The notes: a model not told the origin generated them from the letters alone. DNA of 64,000 nucleotides from Mycoplasma simbae ATCC 49888 (GCF_000702705.1 NZ_JNJG01000005.1:1-64000), one strand, 5' to 3'. Counted from the first letter of the stretch, positions 22,467 to 34,437 are shown. Numbers and translations are program-made.

Positions 22467-25046
22467 ATGAGCGAAAAAATCAATAAAAAGATTGATATTT
22501 TGGTTGATAAAATTGTCGCCGAAAATATTGATTCTATTATGGCTGATCGATTTAGCCGCTATTCTAAATATATTATTCAACAACGTGCTTTACCTGATAT
22601 TAGAGACGGATTAAAACCTGTGCAAAGAAGAATTTTGTATTCTATGAGCGAGTTAGGCCTTTTTGCTAGCAAACCATTCAAAAAATCTGCAAGGGTTGTT
22701 GGTGATGTTATCGGTAAATATCACCCACACGGAGATAGTTCAATTTATGAAGCTATGGTTAGAATGGCTCAAGACTGAAAAATGGGTAAAACTTTGATTG
22801 AGATGCATGGAAACGTAGGTAGCATCGATGATGATCCAGCTGCTGCTATGCGTTACACTGAAGTAAGATTGCAAAAAATAAGCGAATATATTCTTGGGGA
22901 TTTAAAGAAAAACACAGTTAAATATGCACCAAACTTTGATGATAGCGAAAAAGAACCTGTTGTTTTGCCTTCTATTATTCCTAATTTATTGCTTAATGGA
23001 GCCAAAGGTATTGCATCAGGTTTTGCTACTGAAATTGCCCCACACAACTTAAACGAAATTATTGATGCCACAATTGAGAAAATCAAAAACCCAGAAATAA
23101 ATTTAGAAACCTTAATGAAATATATTAAAGGGCCTGATTTTCCCACTGGTGGAGTAATTTATGGACAGCAAGGAATTTTAGATGCTTTTGCAATGGGTAG
23201 AGGCAAAATCACATTAGTTTCAAAATATAAAATATCTGAGGATAACAAAAATAAATTTATTGAAATTAGTGAAATTCCTTATGGAGTGATAAAAAGCAAG
23301 CTAGTGCGCGACATTGATTTATTAATAAATAGTGAAAATATTAGTGGATTAGTGGATGTAAAAGATATGTCCGATAGAGACGGTATAAGCATTATAATCA
23401 CTCTTGAAAAAGATGCTAATACTGAAACAATATTGAACTTTTTGTTGCAAAAGACTGAAATGCAAGTTTACTACAATATTAATAATGTTGCCATTGTTGA
23501 TAATTCGCCACGTTTGTGTAACTTGCAACAGATGTTAGGTGAATATATTTTACATGTTAAAGATGTAAAAACTAAAACACTTAAGTTTGACTTAGCCAAA
23601 TATAAAGCAAGACTAGAAATAGTCGAGGGATTTATAAAAGTTAGTGAAATTAGTGATGAAGTTATTAAAGTAATTAGAGAAAGCGAAAACGGTAAACAAG
23701 GCGTAATAGACAATTTGGTTAAAGAATTTTCATTTACGTTAAATCAAGCAACCGCAATTGCTGAATTAAGATTGTATAGATTATCAAAAACTGATAAACA
23801 AGCTTTTGTGGATGAAAAAAACGAACTTGAGAAAATGATTGAAAGATGCAATATTTTACTAAATCACCCTAGTAAGTTTGATCAATGAATTATTGAATTA
23901 TTAAAAAATATCAAACAAGAATTTGGTACCGAAAGAAAAACAACTATAAATTCGGACGAAATCAAAATTAAATATGATGAAGCTGACTTAGTTGTGGCCG
24001 AAGAAATATTCTTAAGCTTAACAAAACACGGGTACATAAAACGCTTTTCATCTAGAGTTAATGAATCAAATTCTTGAGACACTTTTGGTTTAAAAGAAGA
24101 TGATAAGGTATTGTTTTTTGGCAATGCAAATACAACCAATAATTTATTAGTTTTTACCAATTTTGGTAACTATGCTCTAATACCTATCTATAAAATTTCA
24201 GAAAGTAAATGAAAAGAATATGGCTCGCATCTTTCCGAATTTGTAGAACTTCAACCCAGAGAAGAGGTTGTGTCGGTAATTGAAGTAGACAATTTTAACA
24301 ACAATCTTTATATAGCCTTAATCAGTAAATTTGGTCAAGGAAAAAGAGTTTTATTAAAGGACTTTTTTGTATCTAGAAACAACAAAACTTTTACAGCAAT
24401 TAATTTAAAAGATTCAGATGAGCTGGTAGGAGCTAAAGTTTCAAATGGATATAAAGATGTTTTGATTGTAACTAACAATGGTTTGTGTTCATTATATTCT
24501 GAAAACGACATGCAAATTTATGGTACCAAATCAAATGGTGTCAAGTCTTGCTTTTTAAGTGGCAATGATCTTGTTAGCGCTTTTGTTATGGTTGAAAAAG
24601 AAGACGTTATTGGTCTTTTAACTGAGAACGCCCAGTTAAAATTAATTAAAGTCGCTAATGTTGCACCTGTATCTAAAAAACATCTTGGCAAACCTTTGTT
24701 CAAGCAACTAAAAACAAAACCATACAAAGTTATTGAAGCTGAAGTGGTTGACCAAAATACTGAAATTATAGCTAGAAACGATAATTTAACTATTCAAATT
24801 GAATCAGTAAAAGATTATCGTGAAAGTTCGGTTAATGATGGCTTTAGTAAGCTAAAAGCGGAAAATATTGTTAGTGCAAATTTTTTACAAGCAAAGTCAG
24901 TTAAAAATTTTGCGGTCAATTATCAAGTTTCTTACGGCGAATCTACACAGCAAGAGAAAAAAATAATTGAAAACGCAAAACAAGAAATTGATAATGTTTT
25001 GGAGATGGATGTTGACGCCATTTTGAAAAAATTCGAAATTAAATAA
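22467..25046 (+). CDS. parC: DNA topoisomerase IV subunit A
   Basis: 859 residues; DNA breakage-reunion subunit. The winged-helix domain has [13 protein letters not shown] and the quinolone-resistance region [21 protein letters not shown]-like, with Ser and Glu in the usual positions. The catalytic Tyr is in [12 protein letters not shown]. The form [16 protein letters not shown] is ParC-type (GyrA usually has GNFGSVDGD). The C-terminal ~330 residues form the pinwheel-like domain. Several TGA codons are Trp. ATG 22467 follows GGAGGAATA. It forms an operon with parE and ends in a terminator. Confidence 0.95.
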
Positions 25047-25058
25047 TTAATTAAATTA

Positions 25059-25102
25059 AAAAAACCAACACAATATAGCCAATATTCAAATGTTGGTTTT
25101 TT
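25059..25102 (+). terminator. Terminator of parE-parC
   Basis: A-rich stem AAAAAACCAACA pairs with TGTTGGTTTTTT, with a large loop that can fold into a second small stem, then a T-run. Confidence 0.75.
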
Positions 25103-25206
25103 TAATTTGTTTTAAGGTAAGCAACACATAAAAAACAATAAATTTATGTTAATTAAAGCAAAATCACCAATTTTTTTATAAAAAATGCTTTTTCAAATAT
25201 TTATGA

Positions 25207-25215
25207 TGCTATAAT
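25207..25215 (+). promoter_or_regulatory. Extended -10 promoter of the 25317 surface protein gene
   Basis: TGCTATAAT is an extended -10 element (TGn plus perfect TATAAT). It would give an untranslated leader of about 95 bases before ATG 25317. The rest of the 25103-25316 gap shows no gene. Confidence 0.5.
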
Positions 25216-25316
25216 GCTTTTATCCTTGTTTCAAGCAATATATTATTGAAAATTAAATTGAGGATATTAATATAAAAATGTAAATAGTTTACACAAAAGG
25301 GATTTAAAAGGAAAAC

Positions 25317-26666
25317 ATGAGAAAACTAAAATTAAAAACTTTATCTTTATCTGCTTTAGCGATGGGTGGGTCGTTATTGCCACTAACAACAGTATCAGCT
25401 AGGCTAAATTCTCAACCAGAAGCAACGGAAAATTCAACAGCAAATGCTCACAGATATCAAAAACAAATTTTTGAATACTATAAACGTTTTAAATTTGTTT
25501 TGGACCAATTAACAAATAGAATAAAAACTTTATACACAGATGCTGAGTTTATTTCTTTATTAAATGAAGTGGATGCAGAAGTTACCAAACAAATAAGCGC
25601 AATTGATCAAAATAAAGAAAATTTAGATTATCTATCTCAAAATCTATCAAGTCTTATTTCTGATTTTAACACTCTTAACACGATTTTGTCGTCATTACAA
25701 CAATTCCATGTAATAGTTTCTGATAGAAATGACAACAGCTTCGAAACTAAAGCGAAACAAGATCTTTATTCTCAAGCAAAAATCGCAAAAGATAAACAAG
25801 GGGCAAAAAGAACTTATGAAAACAACTTAGCTATTATTCAGTCTGCTATAGCCCAGGTTTTAAAGCAAACTGTATCTGATTATAAAACAGCTTCTAGTTC
25901 AACAACTCCAGCTACCACATCTTCACTTAATGAAAATTTAAAAAGCCACTATACAACCCTTAAAAACGGTGTCGAAGGTGTAAAAACTTTACTAGCAGAG
26001 GTTAAGTCTTCGGGAATTAAAGTTGACTTAATTGAAAAAGTTTTAACCAATTCAGAAACACGTCTAAATGCAACAAAAACGGAATTATTTGAAGAAGGCA
26101 ATGAAGACAATTTAAAAGCAGACATCAACGTAAGTAAGGCTCTTGAAGAAATGCTCTACACTATGGAAGATGCGGCTGTTGCTTATTCAATGGCCGTCAT
26201 TATTAAGCCATTTGTAGATGAATTAAGTAAAGATGCAGAATTGCTAAATAGTTTTTATACTGATTTAGACGCTTCAACCGAGGTGCAAGATATATATAAA
26301 TTTTCAGACGCTTTATTTAAAATGATGAGCAAAAGAAATCAACAATCAGGAACTCAAACATCATCTGACTCAGTTGCTGAAAAAGTTGCTGAAATTCAAA
26401 AAATGCTAAAAGATTCTATTTTAGCCAAAGATGCAACTATTCAAAGATTAGAGCAAGAATTAGCTCAAGCCAGAGAACAATTGCAAGCATCTAACTCTAA
26501 TAAAACCCAGGATAAACCAAGTTCTACACTTGAAACAAGTAAAAACACAACTATAAATCAAATTAGCATTATTTTATTAATTCTTGCAGTAATTACAAGT
26601 ATTGTAACACTTGCATTATTAATTCATGTTTTATCTAAGAAAACAAAAGATAAAAAGAATAATTAA
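25317..26666 (+). CDS. Surface protein with signal peptide, coiled-coil ectodomain and C-terminal membrane anchor
   Basis: 449 residues. The N-terminus is a cleavable-type signal peptide (basic start, SLSALAMGGSLLPLTTVSA) with no lipobox Cys. The middle (~45-410) is Gln/Lys/Ser-rich and helical; near 365-400 it becomes a regular coiled coil (KDATIQRLEQELAQAREQLQ). A Ser/Thr/Lys-rich spacer leads to a C-terminal membrane helix (SIILLILAVITSIVTLALLI) and a basic tail, so it is anchored with the ectodomain outside. No Trp codon is seen in the coding sequence. GGAAAAC before ATG 25317 is the ribosome site. I do not recognise the family. It is unlike the GA proteins in its N-terminus and anchor. 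Confidence 0.8.
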   Translation: MRKLKLKTLSLSALAMGGSLLPLTTVSARLNSQPEATENSTANAHRYQKQIFEYYKRFKFVLDQLTNRIKTLYTDAEFISLLNEVDAEVTKQISAIDQNKENLDYLSQNLSSLISDFNTLNTILSSLQQFHVIVSDRNDNSFETKAKQDLYSQAKIAKDKQGAKRTYENNLAIIQSAIAQVLKQTVSDYKTASSSTTPATTSSLNENLKSHYTTLKNGVEGVKTLLAEVKSSGIKVDLIEKVLTNSETRLNATKTELFEEGNEDNLKADINVSKALEEMLYTMEDAAVAYSMAVIIKPFVDELSKDAELLNSFYTDLDASTEVQDIYKFSDALFKMMSKRNQQSGTQTSSDSVAEKVAEIQKMLKDSILAKDATIQRLEQELAQAREQLQASNSNKTQDKPSSTLETSKNTTINQISIILLILAVITSIVTLALLIHVLSKKTKDKKNN

Positions 26667-26676
26667 TTTACAAACG

Positions 26677-26702
26677 AAAAATAGGGAGCAATCCCTATTT
26701 TT
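26677..26702. terminator. Bidirectional terminator between the 25317 surface protein and rbfA
   Basis: Perfect 11-bp stem AAAAATAGGGA / TCCCTATTTTT with a 4-base loop, serving the two converging genes. Confidence 0.88.
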
Positions 26703-26711
26703 GTTTATCAA

Positions 26712-27053
26712 TTATTTTTCCTCTTTGATTTGTTCCAAGATTTTTTCAATCTTCATTGCACCGTCAATAACGGTATCCAATTCAAAATGGATTTCTGGTA
26801 CTTTTCTTCAATTAAGAGAGTGAGCAAGTGTTTTTCTAACAAAACCTGCTGCATTTCTAATTGCTTCAATTCCTTCCTGTGGTTTAGCACCAAAGGTGAC
26901 AAAAACTTTTGCGTGTGAAGAATCAGCAGAAAGTTCACAATCAATAACTGTTGGATCGATTATGTTTACATTTGTCAACTCTGTTGAAACAATCTGTGCA
27001 ATCATTGTTTTTAGTTGACTTTCTTTTCTTAAAGCGTTGATACTTTTACTCAT
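26712..27053 (-). CDS. rbfA: Ribosome-binding factor A
   Basis: 113-residue 30S maturation factor with a KH-like fold. Family marks: RKESQLKTMIAQIVSTEL at the start, IDPTVIDCELSADSSHAKVFV in the middle, and ALR-type AAGFVRKTLAHSLNWRKVPEIHF near the end (Trp by TGA). ATG 27053 follows AAAGGAAG. It stands alone rather than next to infB. Confidence 0.9.
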
Positions 27054-27183
27054 AATTCTTCCTTTCTATTTTTTGTTATTTAGGAATTATTTCCTATATT
27101 TTAATTATATATTTTTATTCTGATTATTTTGTTACATTAAAGCTATTAAGATTAATAAAAAAATTTGCACAAGACAAATTTAA

Positions 27184-27738
27184 TTAAGCTTCGTATTTTT
27201 CTGGGTGTTTTTGCATCATTAATTTAATAAATTCTTTTTTAGGCATTTTTCCATATTCAACCATTAAATGTTTACATTCGTCAAGCTCAGCCAATGCCCA
27301 TTCAACACCTTCAAAGCCGGTAACTTTTGATGCACCTGGTTTTTTTCAATTTTTGTAGTTATTGAAAAATGTTTCTACATCTATTAGGAATGGTTCTGGT
27401 AATTGATCTAATTTTTCAATGTGATCTAATCTATAATCGTCAGCATGAACAGCTATTAATTTAGTGTCTGTTTCACCTGAATCAATCATTTTCATCGCTC
27501 CAATAATACGAACATTCATTAAAACACCAGGAATAAATTTTTCTGGTGAATAAACCAAAACATCTAATTCATCACCATCTCAATCTAAAGCATTTGGAAT
27601 AAATCCATAATTTGCTGGATAAACAAAATCTCCTCTTAATATTCTATCTACGTGAATTTGGCCATCAGCACGGTCGTATTCATATTTAATGTTAGATCCT
27701 TTTGGAATCTCAATTTTAATTTCTATTGTATTTGACAT
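27184..27738 (-). CDS. ppa: Inorganic pyrophosphatase (family I)
   Basis: 184 residues; hydrolyses pyrophosphate in the cytosol. Catalytic signature: [13 protein letters not shown], then [24 protein letters not shown] (the D-x-D-x-x-D metal site; Trp by TGA), and [18 protein letters not shown] 27738 starts the typical N-terminus [20 protein letters not shown]. It has no ribosome site; TATAAT lies 6 bases upstream, so the mRNA is probably leaderless. It diverges from lpdA. Confidence 0.96.
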
Positions 27739-27744
27739 ACTCTA

Positions 27745-27750
27745 ATTATA
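27745..27750 (-). promoter_or_regulatory. -10 hexamer of ppa (predicted leaderless)
   Basis: TATAAT on the minus strand with a 6-base spacer to ATG 27738. Confidence 0.6.
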
Positions 27751-27874
27751 AACATAAAGCCTTTTAGATCTAATTAAGATTTTATACACATATTTATATA
27801 CATTTAGCGAAATGATTTTATAATATATGGAGTATCAACATTAATATTGACGTTGAACGAAAGGGAAATAAATT

Positions 27875-29335
27875 ATGAAAAAAGCTTTTAGCGAACAAGG
27901 TGTAGCTTACAACGGCCACATCGATGCTGAATATGAAGTTATCGTTGTTGGGGCTGGTCCTGGTGGTTACTTAGCAGCTGAAGAACTAGGTAAATCAGGT
28001 AAAAAAACCTTAATTATTGAAAAAGAATTCTGAGGTGGTGTTTGCTTGAACGTTGGATGTATTCCGACTAAAGCAATGTTAGCTTCAGCTCACGTAATTG
28101 ACACACTTAAAGATGCGGCTAGCTATGGCGTTGTTGCAAATCTAGAAGATTTAAAAATTGACTTAGATGCAACATGAAGAAAAATGCACGAAAGAAAAGC
28201 AGCAGTTGTTAAACAAATTTCAGGCGGCGTAAAAATGCTAATGAAAGGTTCTAAAGTTGCTATTGAAGAAGGTGAAGCTGAATGACTAGGTTCACACGTT
28301 GTTAAAGTAAATGGCAAAGTTTACAAAGGACAACACATTATTATGGCTATGGGTAGTCGTGCACGTAGACTTGAACAGCTAAATGGATTTGAACAAGGAT
28401 ACAAAGACTTCAAAGTTCTTTCATCTCGTGAAGCAATTAACTTTGATAAAGAATTACCAAAAACTGTAACTATCGTTGGTGGTGGTGTTATTGGTGTTGA
28501 ATTTGCTCAAGTTTTTGCAACTGCAGGTTCAAAAGTTACAATTATCCAAAACACAGACAGCCTACTAACAGGTATGGACAAAGATGTAATTAAAGAAATT
28601 ACAAAACACTTTACAGCACGTGGAATTGAAGTGATTTATGGTGCTACTACAACAGGTTTAAACGAAGCTAAAGAATTAGTTTACGAAGTAAACGGTGAAC
28701 AAAAAACTATTACTAGCGACATTTACTTAATTGCTGTTGGACGTATTCCTAACTCACACAACCTAGAAAATACAGGTGTTGAATTAGGTCAAAGAAAAGA
28801 AGTTCTAGTAGATGAATACCTAAGAACAAATGTTGAAAATGTTTATGCAATTGGTGACTTAACAGCTCAAAACATGTTGGCTCACGTTGCCTACCAACAC
28901 GCTTTAACAGCTGTTGCGCACATTTTAGGACACGATGTTAAATATGAATTAACAAAACCAGTGCCTGGTTGCATCTACACACATCCAGAAATTTCGGTGA
29001 TTGGTGTAACAGAAGAAAAAGCTAAAGAATTAGGTTTTGATGCATTTTCATCTAAATATGCATTCTGTTACCTAGGGAAAGCTATCGCAACTAAAGATAC
29101 ATCAGGTTTTTGTAAACTTGTAGTTGATCGTGCAACAGGATTAATTCTAGGTGCTTCAATCATTGGTGCTAACTCAACCGACTACATCGCTGAAATCGGT
29201 ATGGCAATGCAACACAAACTAACTGTTTCAGACATTACCTACACAACTCACCCACACCCAACATTCAACGAAATCGTTTGAGAAGCAGCAAGAGCAGCAC
29301 ATCTAAAACTAGAATTAGAAAAAGCAAAACACTAA
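27875..29335 (+). CDS. lpdA: Dihydrolipoamide dehydrogenase (E3), no lipoyl domain
   Basis: 486-residue flavoenzyme that reoxidises lipoyl groups and makes NADH. FAD motif VVGAGPGGYLAAEELGKSG (~24-42), redox disulfide Cys57/Cys62 in GGVCLNVGCIPTK, NAD motif VGGGVIGVEFAQVFATAGS, and the catalytic His in HPHPTFNEIVWEAA near the C-terminus. A ~18-residue N-terminal extension precedes the FAD domain, but there is no lipoyl domain, unlike in several other mycoplasmas. ATG 27875 follows AAAGGGA. It is a single gene with its own terminator, 33 kb from the E2 genes. Codon use is cleaner than in the neighbours (highly expressed look). Confidence 0.96.
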
Positions 29336-29346
29336 TTTATTTATCT

Positions 29347-29370
29347 AAAACGCCTCATGGCGTTTTTTTA
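29347..29370 (+). terminator. Terminator of lpdA
   Basis: Perfect 8-bp stem AAAACGCC / GGCGTTTT, loop TCAT, followed by T-run. Confidence 0.88.
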
Positions 29371-29474
29371 TACTAAAATAACTGTAAATACGCCTTTTTC
29401 GTGACATCATTTTTATTTTGCTTTAAAATACAAACAAATAAAATACACATATTTGTATTCAAAATGAGGTCAAA

Positions 29475-32297
29475 ATGAGAAAAAGAAGAAACGTGCTTTC
29501 GCTTTTAAGTGTTGTCGCGTCAGTAGCAACCACTACAGCTATAATGCTATATGCTTCCAGCTGTGCAAACGTAAATAAAAATCAAAACATTAATTTTGAT
29601 TCAACCCATTCGAGCCAATACGTGCCAAATTTAGATGAACTTGAGCGAGTAATCAACGAAAATGCAGTTAATTTAACTAAAGCGAATAAATACCACGAAT
29701 TAGAAAAAATTTACAATCATTCCAATTCATTAAAACAAGATCATTTAGCAAAATTGTTTAAAAATTACTACAATAAGTATCAACAAGGTGTTTTGAATAA
29801 GTTAAGTAAACTGGACAATAAAAATAATGATAACTTGTTAGGGGCTTTAAACCAATACAAATCAATCGCTAAAACAGAAGTTGACACTTTTAGTCATTTA
29901 AACCAAAATGAGCAAACAAACATCAAAAACGAAATTGACCAGGCAACTGATATTGCAAAAATTAAAGCAATACTTAAAAAACACAAAAAAGAACTAAAGA
30001 TAAGCAACGCATTACATTCATTGGCTGGATTAGAGTTAATATCTAACGAACACAAACACGAAGTGGAAAATAGCGTCAATAACCCACAAGACATTTACGA
30101 TGCTTTAAGCTCAATTGAACAGATAGTCAATTTTAACAGCAATAAACGCGTTATAAAAAACGAGATTGATAGTGTAGATTTAATCACAGATAACGAAAAA
30201 CAAAATTTCATTGATGAATTAATTGAAAGCAAAAACCAAAACTCAGTAGATAAATTGGTTGAAAAATTTACTCAACTTGTTGTGGAGCGTAAAAAAGCAA
30301 TTAATCACATAAAAAATAGTATTTTGTTGCCTGAAGAAATGGTAAATGAATACATCAAAAGTCTTAAAAAAGCACAACTAAATGAAATTAAACCTGAGTT
30401 AGATCAAGAAGAAATTTCACGCGAACGAACCCTTAAAAGTATTCAATCATTGATTGATCTTTCACAAGAGCAAAAAACTCATTTTAGTGAGCGTTTAATT
30501 GCAAATAAAACTAAAAATATTGCCAACAATATTTTAGAATCCGCAGCTGATTTAAACACCGCATTGACTCAATACAAAAATAATATTTCTTCATTTGATT
30601 ACGACAATAGCATTGGCAAGCGTAAATATTTATCTAGACTGGATAATGAGAATAATTTAAACAAGTTAAAATCTCTAATGGAGGGAATTAAAGAAAATTA
30701 CAGAATTAATCATGAATATCCAAAAAGTTCAATAATTAACGAACACAAAGAACTTGTACTTGATGACACAATTAGACAACAATTGCTTGAACATTTACAA
30801 AATAATTATGATCTTTATGCATCGCCTCAAGAGTATTCGAACTGATTTAGTTCTGCTAGGGAGGAGTTGAATAACGTCAATAATTTAGAAGGATTAAACC
30901 AGCAAAGAAAGAATGAAATTATTAACCAAATTAAACATTCACTTTCTAGAACAGATATAGATTTTGTAAGATATCAACTGGTTGTGGAAAGAAAAAAAAT
31001 TGAAGAAATTGCAAAAATTAACAGATCTAACAAATATTCACAAGAAGAAAAAACCAGATTTATTGAGACAATAAACCAAGCTAGCACCATCCCCGGAATT
31101 AGTATCGCAACACTGCAAAATAATGAGCTAAATTCTGAATATCATAAAAAATTATTGCTAAAAGAAGAAATAAATAAACTTAAATTCGTTTCGTTAAGTC
31201 AGATTGCAGACGTAGAGTCAAATATCAATACATCTACACTTGAACAAGCTTCACAGATAAAAAATGATTTTGTAAGTTTAAATGCTAAAAAAGAAAAACA
31301 TTTCAACGATCTTAATTTAAGTCAAAATTATTTTGATATTTTTGCGATCAACAAAGTAAAAGAACAATTTATATACTCCACTGATGAAAGTTATTTAAAC
31401 ACAATTGTTCAATCATATAGAGATCTTGTTAATAAAAAGAAAAATGCAGTTAATGAATTGGTGCAATCAAATCTTTTTGCAAATGAGACGATGACTCCAT
31501 GAATAAACAAAATCAAAACATTTTCAACCAATGAAGAGTTTAATAAATGGAAAACAAATCTTGACGAATTTATTCAAGAAAAACACAATTTCGTCAACAT
31601 TATTGAAGCTTTAACCAATTTAACACAAGAGCAAAAACAAGAGTTTAAAGCCAAAGTTCAACAAGTTTCATTTCTAGAAGATTTAGCATCAATTAAGATT
31701 GAATCTAAAATTGAGGACGTTGTTCAATCAATAGAGGCAAAATTATTGACTGTGTCAAGTGAATCAAATAAAGAATTAGTTGCCAAGTTTATAAGTATTA
31801 TTAGATCTATTCCTTCACTTTCTGAAGTCATTAAAGTAGGGCTAAAAATAGAAAATTGAATAAATATTCAGTTAGAAATTAAAAAAGTATTGCCAATTGT
31901 TCAATCCTTAACCAATGTTAGTGACATTGTTAAAGAGCGCTACATTAATTTATTAAGTCAAGGCCTAAGTGTTGAAGATGTGAATATATTAGCAGACAAA
32001 ATTAAAAAACTAGACTCATATAAAGCTCAATCATTAAAAACCATAGCTGATCTTAAAGGATTAAGTGGGCCCGATATAAACATTTTTCACGTTAAAACTA
32101 AAAATACTTTTGATATAGACGAACAACAAAGGCTAAATCAATACTTTGAAAGATTAAGTGAATCTAAACTGTTGGCACAAAACGAAATCATGAGCAATGA
32201 TTCGCTTAATGAGTCACAAAAACAAGAAATTATTAAATCTATCCAGCAAACCAGCAACATTAACGATGTATATAGGATTGTGGATACCAACTTTTAA
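29475..32297 (+). CDS. GA2: long helical surface lipoprotein of the paralogous family
   Basis: 940 residues. The family export segment (LLSVVASVATTTAIML) ends with ASSC, lipobox Cys30, so it should be a lipoprotein. A clear GA-like module is at ~125-172 (ALNQYKSIAKTEVDTFSHL, then LNQNEQTNIKNEIDQATDI and AKIKAILKK). Degenerate modules follow to the end, where the last reads SLNESQKQEIIKSIQQ and stops after the third helix. Several TGA codons are Trp; no internal stop. An inverted repeat ACAAATA / TATTTGT (29434-29440, 29450-29456) lies upstream of the ATG and may be regulatory. It is the first member of the 29.5-51 kb array, separated from GA3 by tyrS. Function unknown. Confidence 0.82.
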
Positions 32298-32298
32298 T

Positions 32299-32321
32299 TA
32301 ACACTCGAAAGGGTGTTTTTG
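32299..32321 (+). terminator. Terminator of GA2
   Basis: Stem AACACTC / GGGTGTT with one T-G pair and a short A-rich loop, followed by a T-run, directly after the GA2 stop. Confidence 0.7.
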
Positions 32322-32406
32322 TATTTTATTTTTCATTGAAACTTTTTAAACTTGACAGTATACAAAGCAAAATTGTGCATATTTTAACAATTTGAATCAA
32401 ATTAAG

Positions 32407-32412
32407 TATAAT
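32407..32412 (+). promoter_or_regulatory. -10 hexamer of the tRNA-binding-domain gene (predicted leaderless)
   Basis: TATAAT with a 7-base spacer to ATG 32420; no ribosome site. Confidence 0.6.
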
Positions 32413-32419
32413 AATTATT

Positions 32420-33082
32420 ATGGCTATTTTGATTAATTACGATAAAGAGTTTAAGAATACATTTGAAGTTATATACGATGCCTCCGTGGTGGCAACTGAT
32501 TATGAGGTTATTGAATCAGGTGATGCAAAATACGTTATCCATTTCCGTGATAGCGATTTTAGCGTTAGTTCAATAATTATTACTGATCCAACAATTAAAT
32601 TAGCTTCAAAAACTTGAGGGATTTTGCCAGCCAAATTAGGAACGCTAGTTGAAAATTTCATTGTGAGTCAAAGTTCTCGTCATTACCGTTTTAAAGATTA
32701 TGCAAATATTGAAATTGGTAAAATAATTGAGCGTGAAAATCACCCCAAAAGTGAAAAGTTATTTGTTTTAAGAGTAGATTTTGGCTACAGTACAAAAACA
32801 ATAATTACAAACACTTTATATACAACAGTTGGTAAATATCTAGCTTGATACGCAAACGGCATTATTACACCAGATGGCACCGTTATTAAAACTGGCGAAG
32901 TTATGAATGTGGCTAGTGAAGCAATGTTGTGCAGTGCAACATCTTTAAACTTACCTAAATATGAGGATGAATTTAAAAACGATGTTTTATCTTCAGTTGA
33001 TTTGAGCAAAAAAGACAAATATTTAGGCTCAACAATTGAATTATTTTATCCTGAATTAATTTTTGAATATAGCGAGGCATAA
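32420..33082 (+). CDS. tRNA-binding (EMAP-II-like OB fold) domain protein, YtpR-like
   Basis: 220 residues. The C-terminal half has the OB-fold pattern of the tRNA-binding domain of PheT and YtpR: IEIGKIIERENHPKSEKLFVLRVDFG near 93-118, then a glycine-free loop and SEAMLCSATSLNL near 172-184. The N-terminal ~85 residues match the extra domain found in YtpR. Two TGA codons are Trp. Role in tRNA or translation quality control is inferred from the family. It ends one base before tyrS, so the two are cotranscribed, followed by tRNA-Thr. Confidence 0.82.
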
Positions 33083-33083
33083 T

Positions 33084-34322
33084 ATGAATATTATTAATGA
33101 ATTGAAGCAAAGAGGTATTTTAAAACAAATTTCAAATGAAGCAAAATTTAGTTCTTTAGACCCTAAAAACATTAGTATTTATGCAGGTTTTGACCCCACA
33201 GCACAAAGTTTACACTTAGGCAATTACATTATCATTTCTACGCTAAAAAGATTCAAAATGGCTGGATATAATGCTGTTGCTCTAATTGGTGGAGCAACCG
33301 GAATGATAGGAGATCCTTCTTTTAAAGACTCTGAAAGAGTATTGTTAAAAAATGAACAAGTTATTGCCAACAAAAACAAAATTAAATCTCAACTAGAGTC
33401 TCAAGGATTGGAAGTTGTGGATAATTATGACATCTACAAGGATATGAATGTTTTAACATTTTTAAGAGACGCTGGTAAGTTAATAAATATTTCTTATATG
33501 CTGGCCAAAGATTCAGTTTCAAGCAGAATTGAGCGTGGGCTTTCGTTTACTGAATTTACCTACCAATTGCTTCAAGGATATGACTTTTTACATTTATACA
33601 AAAACAATAATGTCAAGGTCCAAGTGGGTGGATCAGACCAATGAGGCAACATTACGACAGGATTGGATATGATTTCTACAGTTGTGGGCAGCGACAACTC
33701 ACAAGCGGTGGGGATTACAATTGATTTATTAACTGATGAAAATGGTAAAAAAATTGGTAAGAGCACAGGTGGGGGAGCGTTATGACTTGACAAAAAAATG
33801 GTTTCACCCTACAATATGTATCAATACCTAGTAACAACATCAGACGCCATAGTTCATAAATTACTTCTTTGACTAACATTTATTGACTTGGAGCAAATTG
33901 AACAAATAATGTTCCAGCATAACCAAAATCCGTCAGCTCAATATGCGCAACAAAAATTAGCTTATGCCGTTGTGAGCGATATTTTTGGCGAAAAGGAAGC
34001 TAAAATTTCAGTGAACATCAGTAACATTTTATTTAATAAAAATTTTGATATATCAACATTGCATTCGAGTGAAGTAGAAGCTATGAGTGAATATTTACCA
34101 GTAGTTGAACTAGCAAAAGATGCCAACATAATTGAATCTCTGATTGAATCCAAAGTAATTGCATCAAAACGCGAAGCGCGTGAGTTTATTACAAATAAAG
34201 CTTTAAAATTAGATGGCTCAATAATTAATGAAGAAACTGTTTTTTCTCCTAAATTATTTGAAGGAAAATTTGCTTTCTTTAAAAAAGGAAAAAAACAAAC
34301 AATTATTTTAAAAACAAAATAG
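33084..34322 (+). CDS. tyrS: Tyrosyl-tRNA synthetase
   Basis: 412-residue class I synthetase. HIGH-like motif HLGN at 44-47 after YAGFDPTAQSLHLG, tyrosine-site residues in YMLAKDSVSSR and QVGGSDQWGNI (Trp by TGA), KMSKS-like KKIGKSTGG near 223. The last ~65 residues are an S4 domain (IASKREAREFITNKAL) that binds the tRNA anticodon arm. I chose ATG 33084, one base after the previous stop, over an in-frame upstream start at 33063, which lies in the end of the neighbour. Terminated after tRNA-Thr. Confidence 0.96.
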
Positions 34323-34329
34323 TTGTTTT

Positions 34330-34403
34330 GCCGATTTCGCTTAGTGGTAAAGCAGCTGACTCGTAATCAGTAGCCACGAGTTCGATTCTCGTAATCGGCA
34401 CCA
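34330..34403 (+). tRNA. tRNA-Thr (anticodon CGT)
   Basis: 74 bases with encoded CCA. Acceptor stem GCCGATT / AATCGGC, anticodon stem CTGA / TCAG with loop CTCGTAA (anticodon CGU, reads ACG), T-arm ACGAG-TTCGATT-CTCGT. It lies 7 bases after tyrS, before a shared terminator. Confidence 0.95.
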
Positions 34404-34407
34404 TATC

Positions 34408-34437
34408 AAAAATCGCACCTAGCGGTGTGGTTTTTTG
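34408..34437 (+). terminator. Terminator after tyrS / tRNA-Thr
   Basis: Stem TCGCACC / GGTGTGG (two wobble pairs) around a TAGC loop, then a run of six T. Confidence 0.7.

Noticed and set aside
25059-25102. Structured RNA after parC
   Set aside because: The long loop with A/T-rich arms is explained by a terminator stem ending in a T-run.
33063-33083. tyrS start at 33063
   Set aside because: It would overlap the upstream gene; ATG 33084 matches the family N-terminus and directly follows the previous stop.
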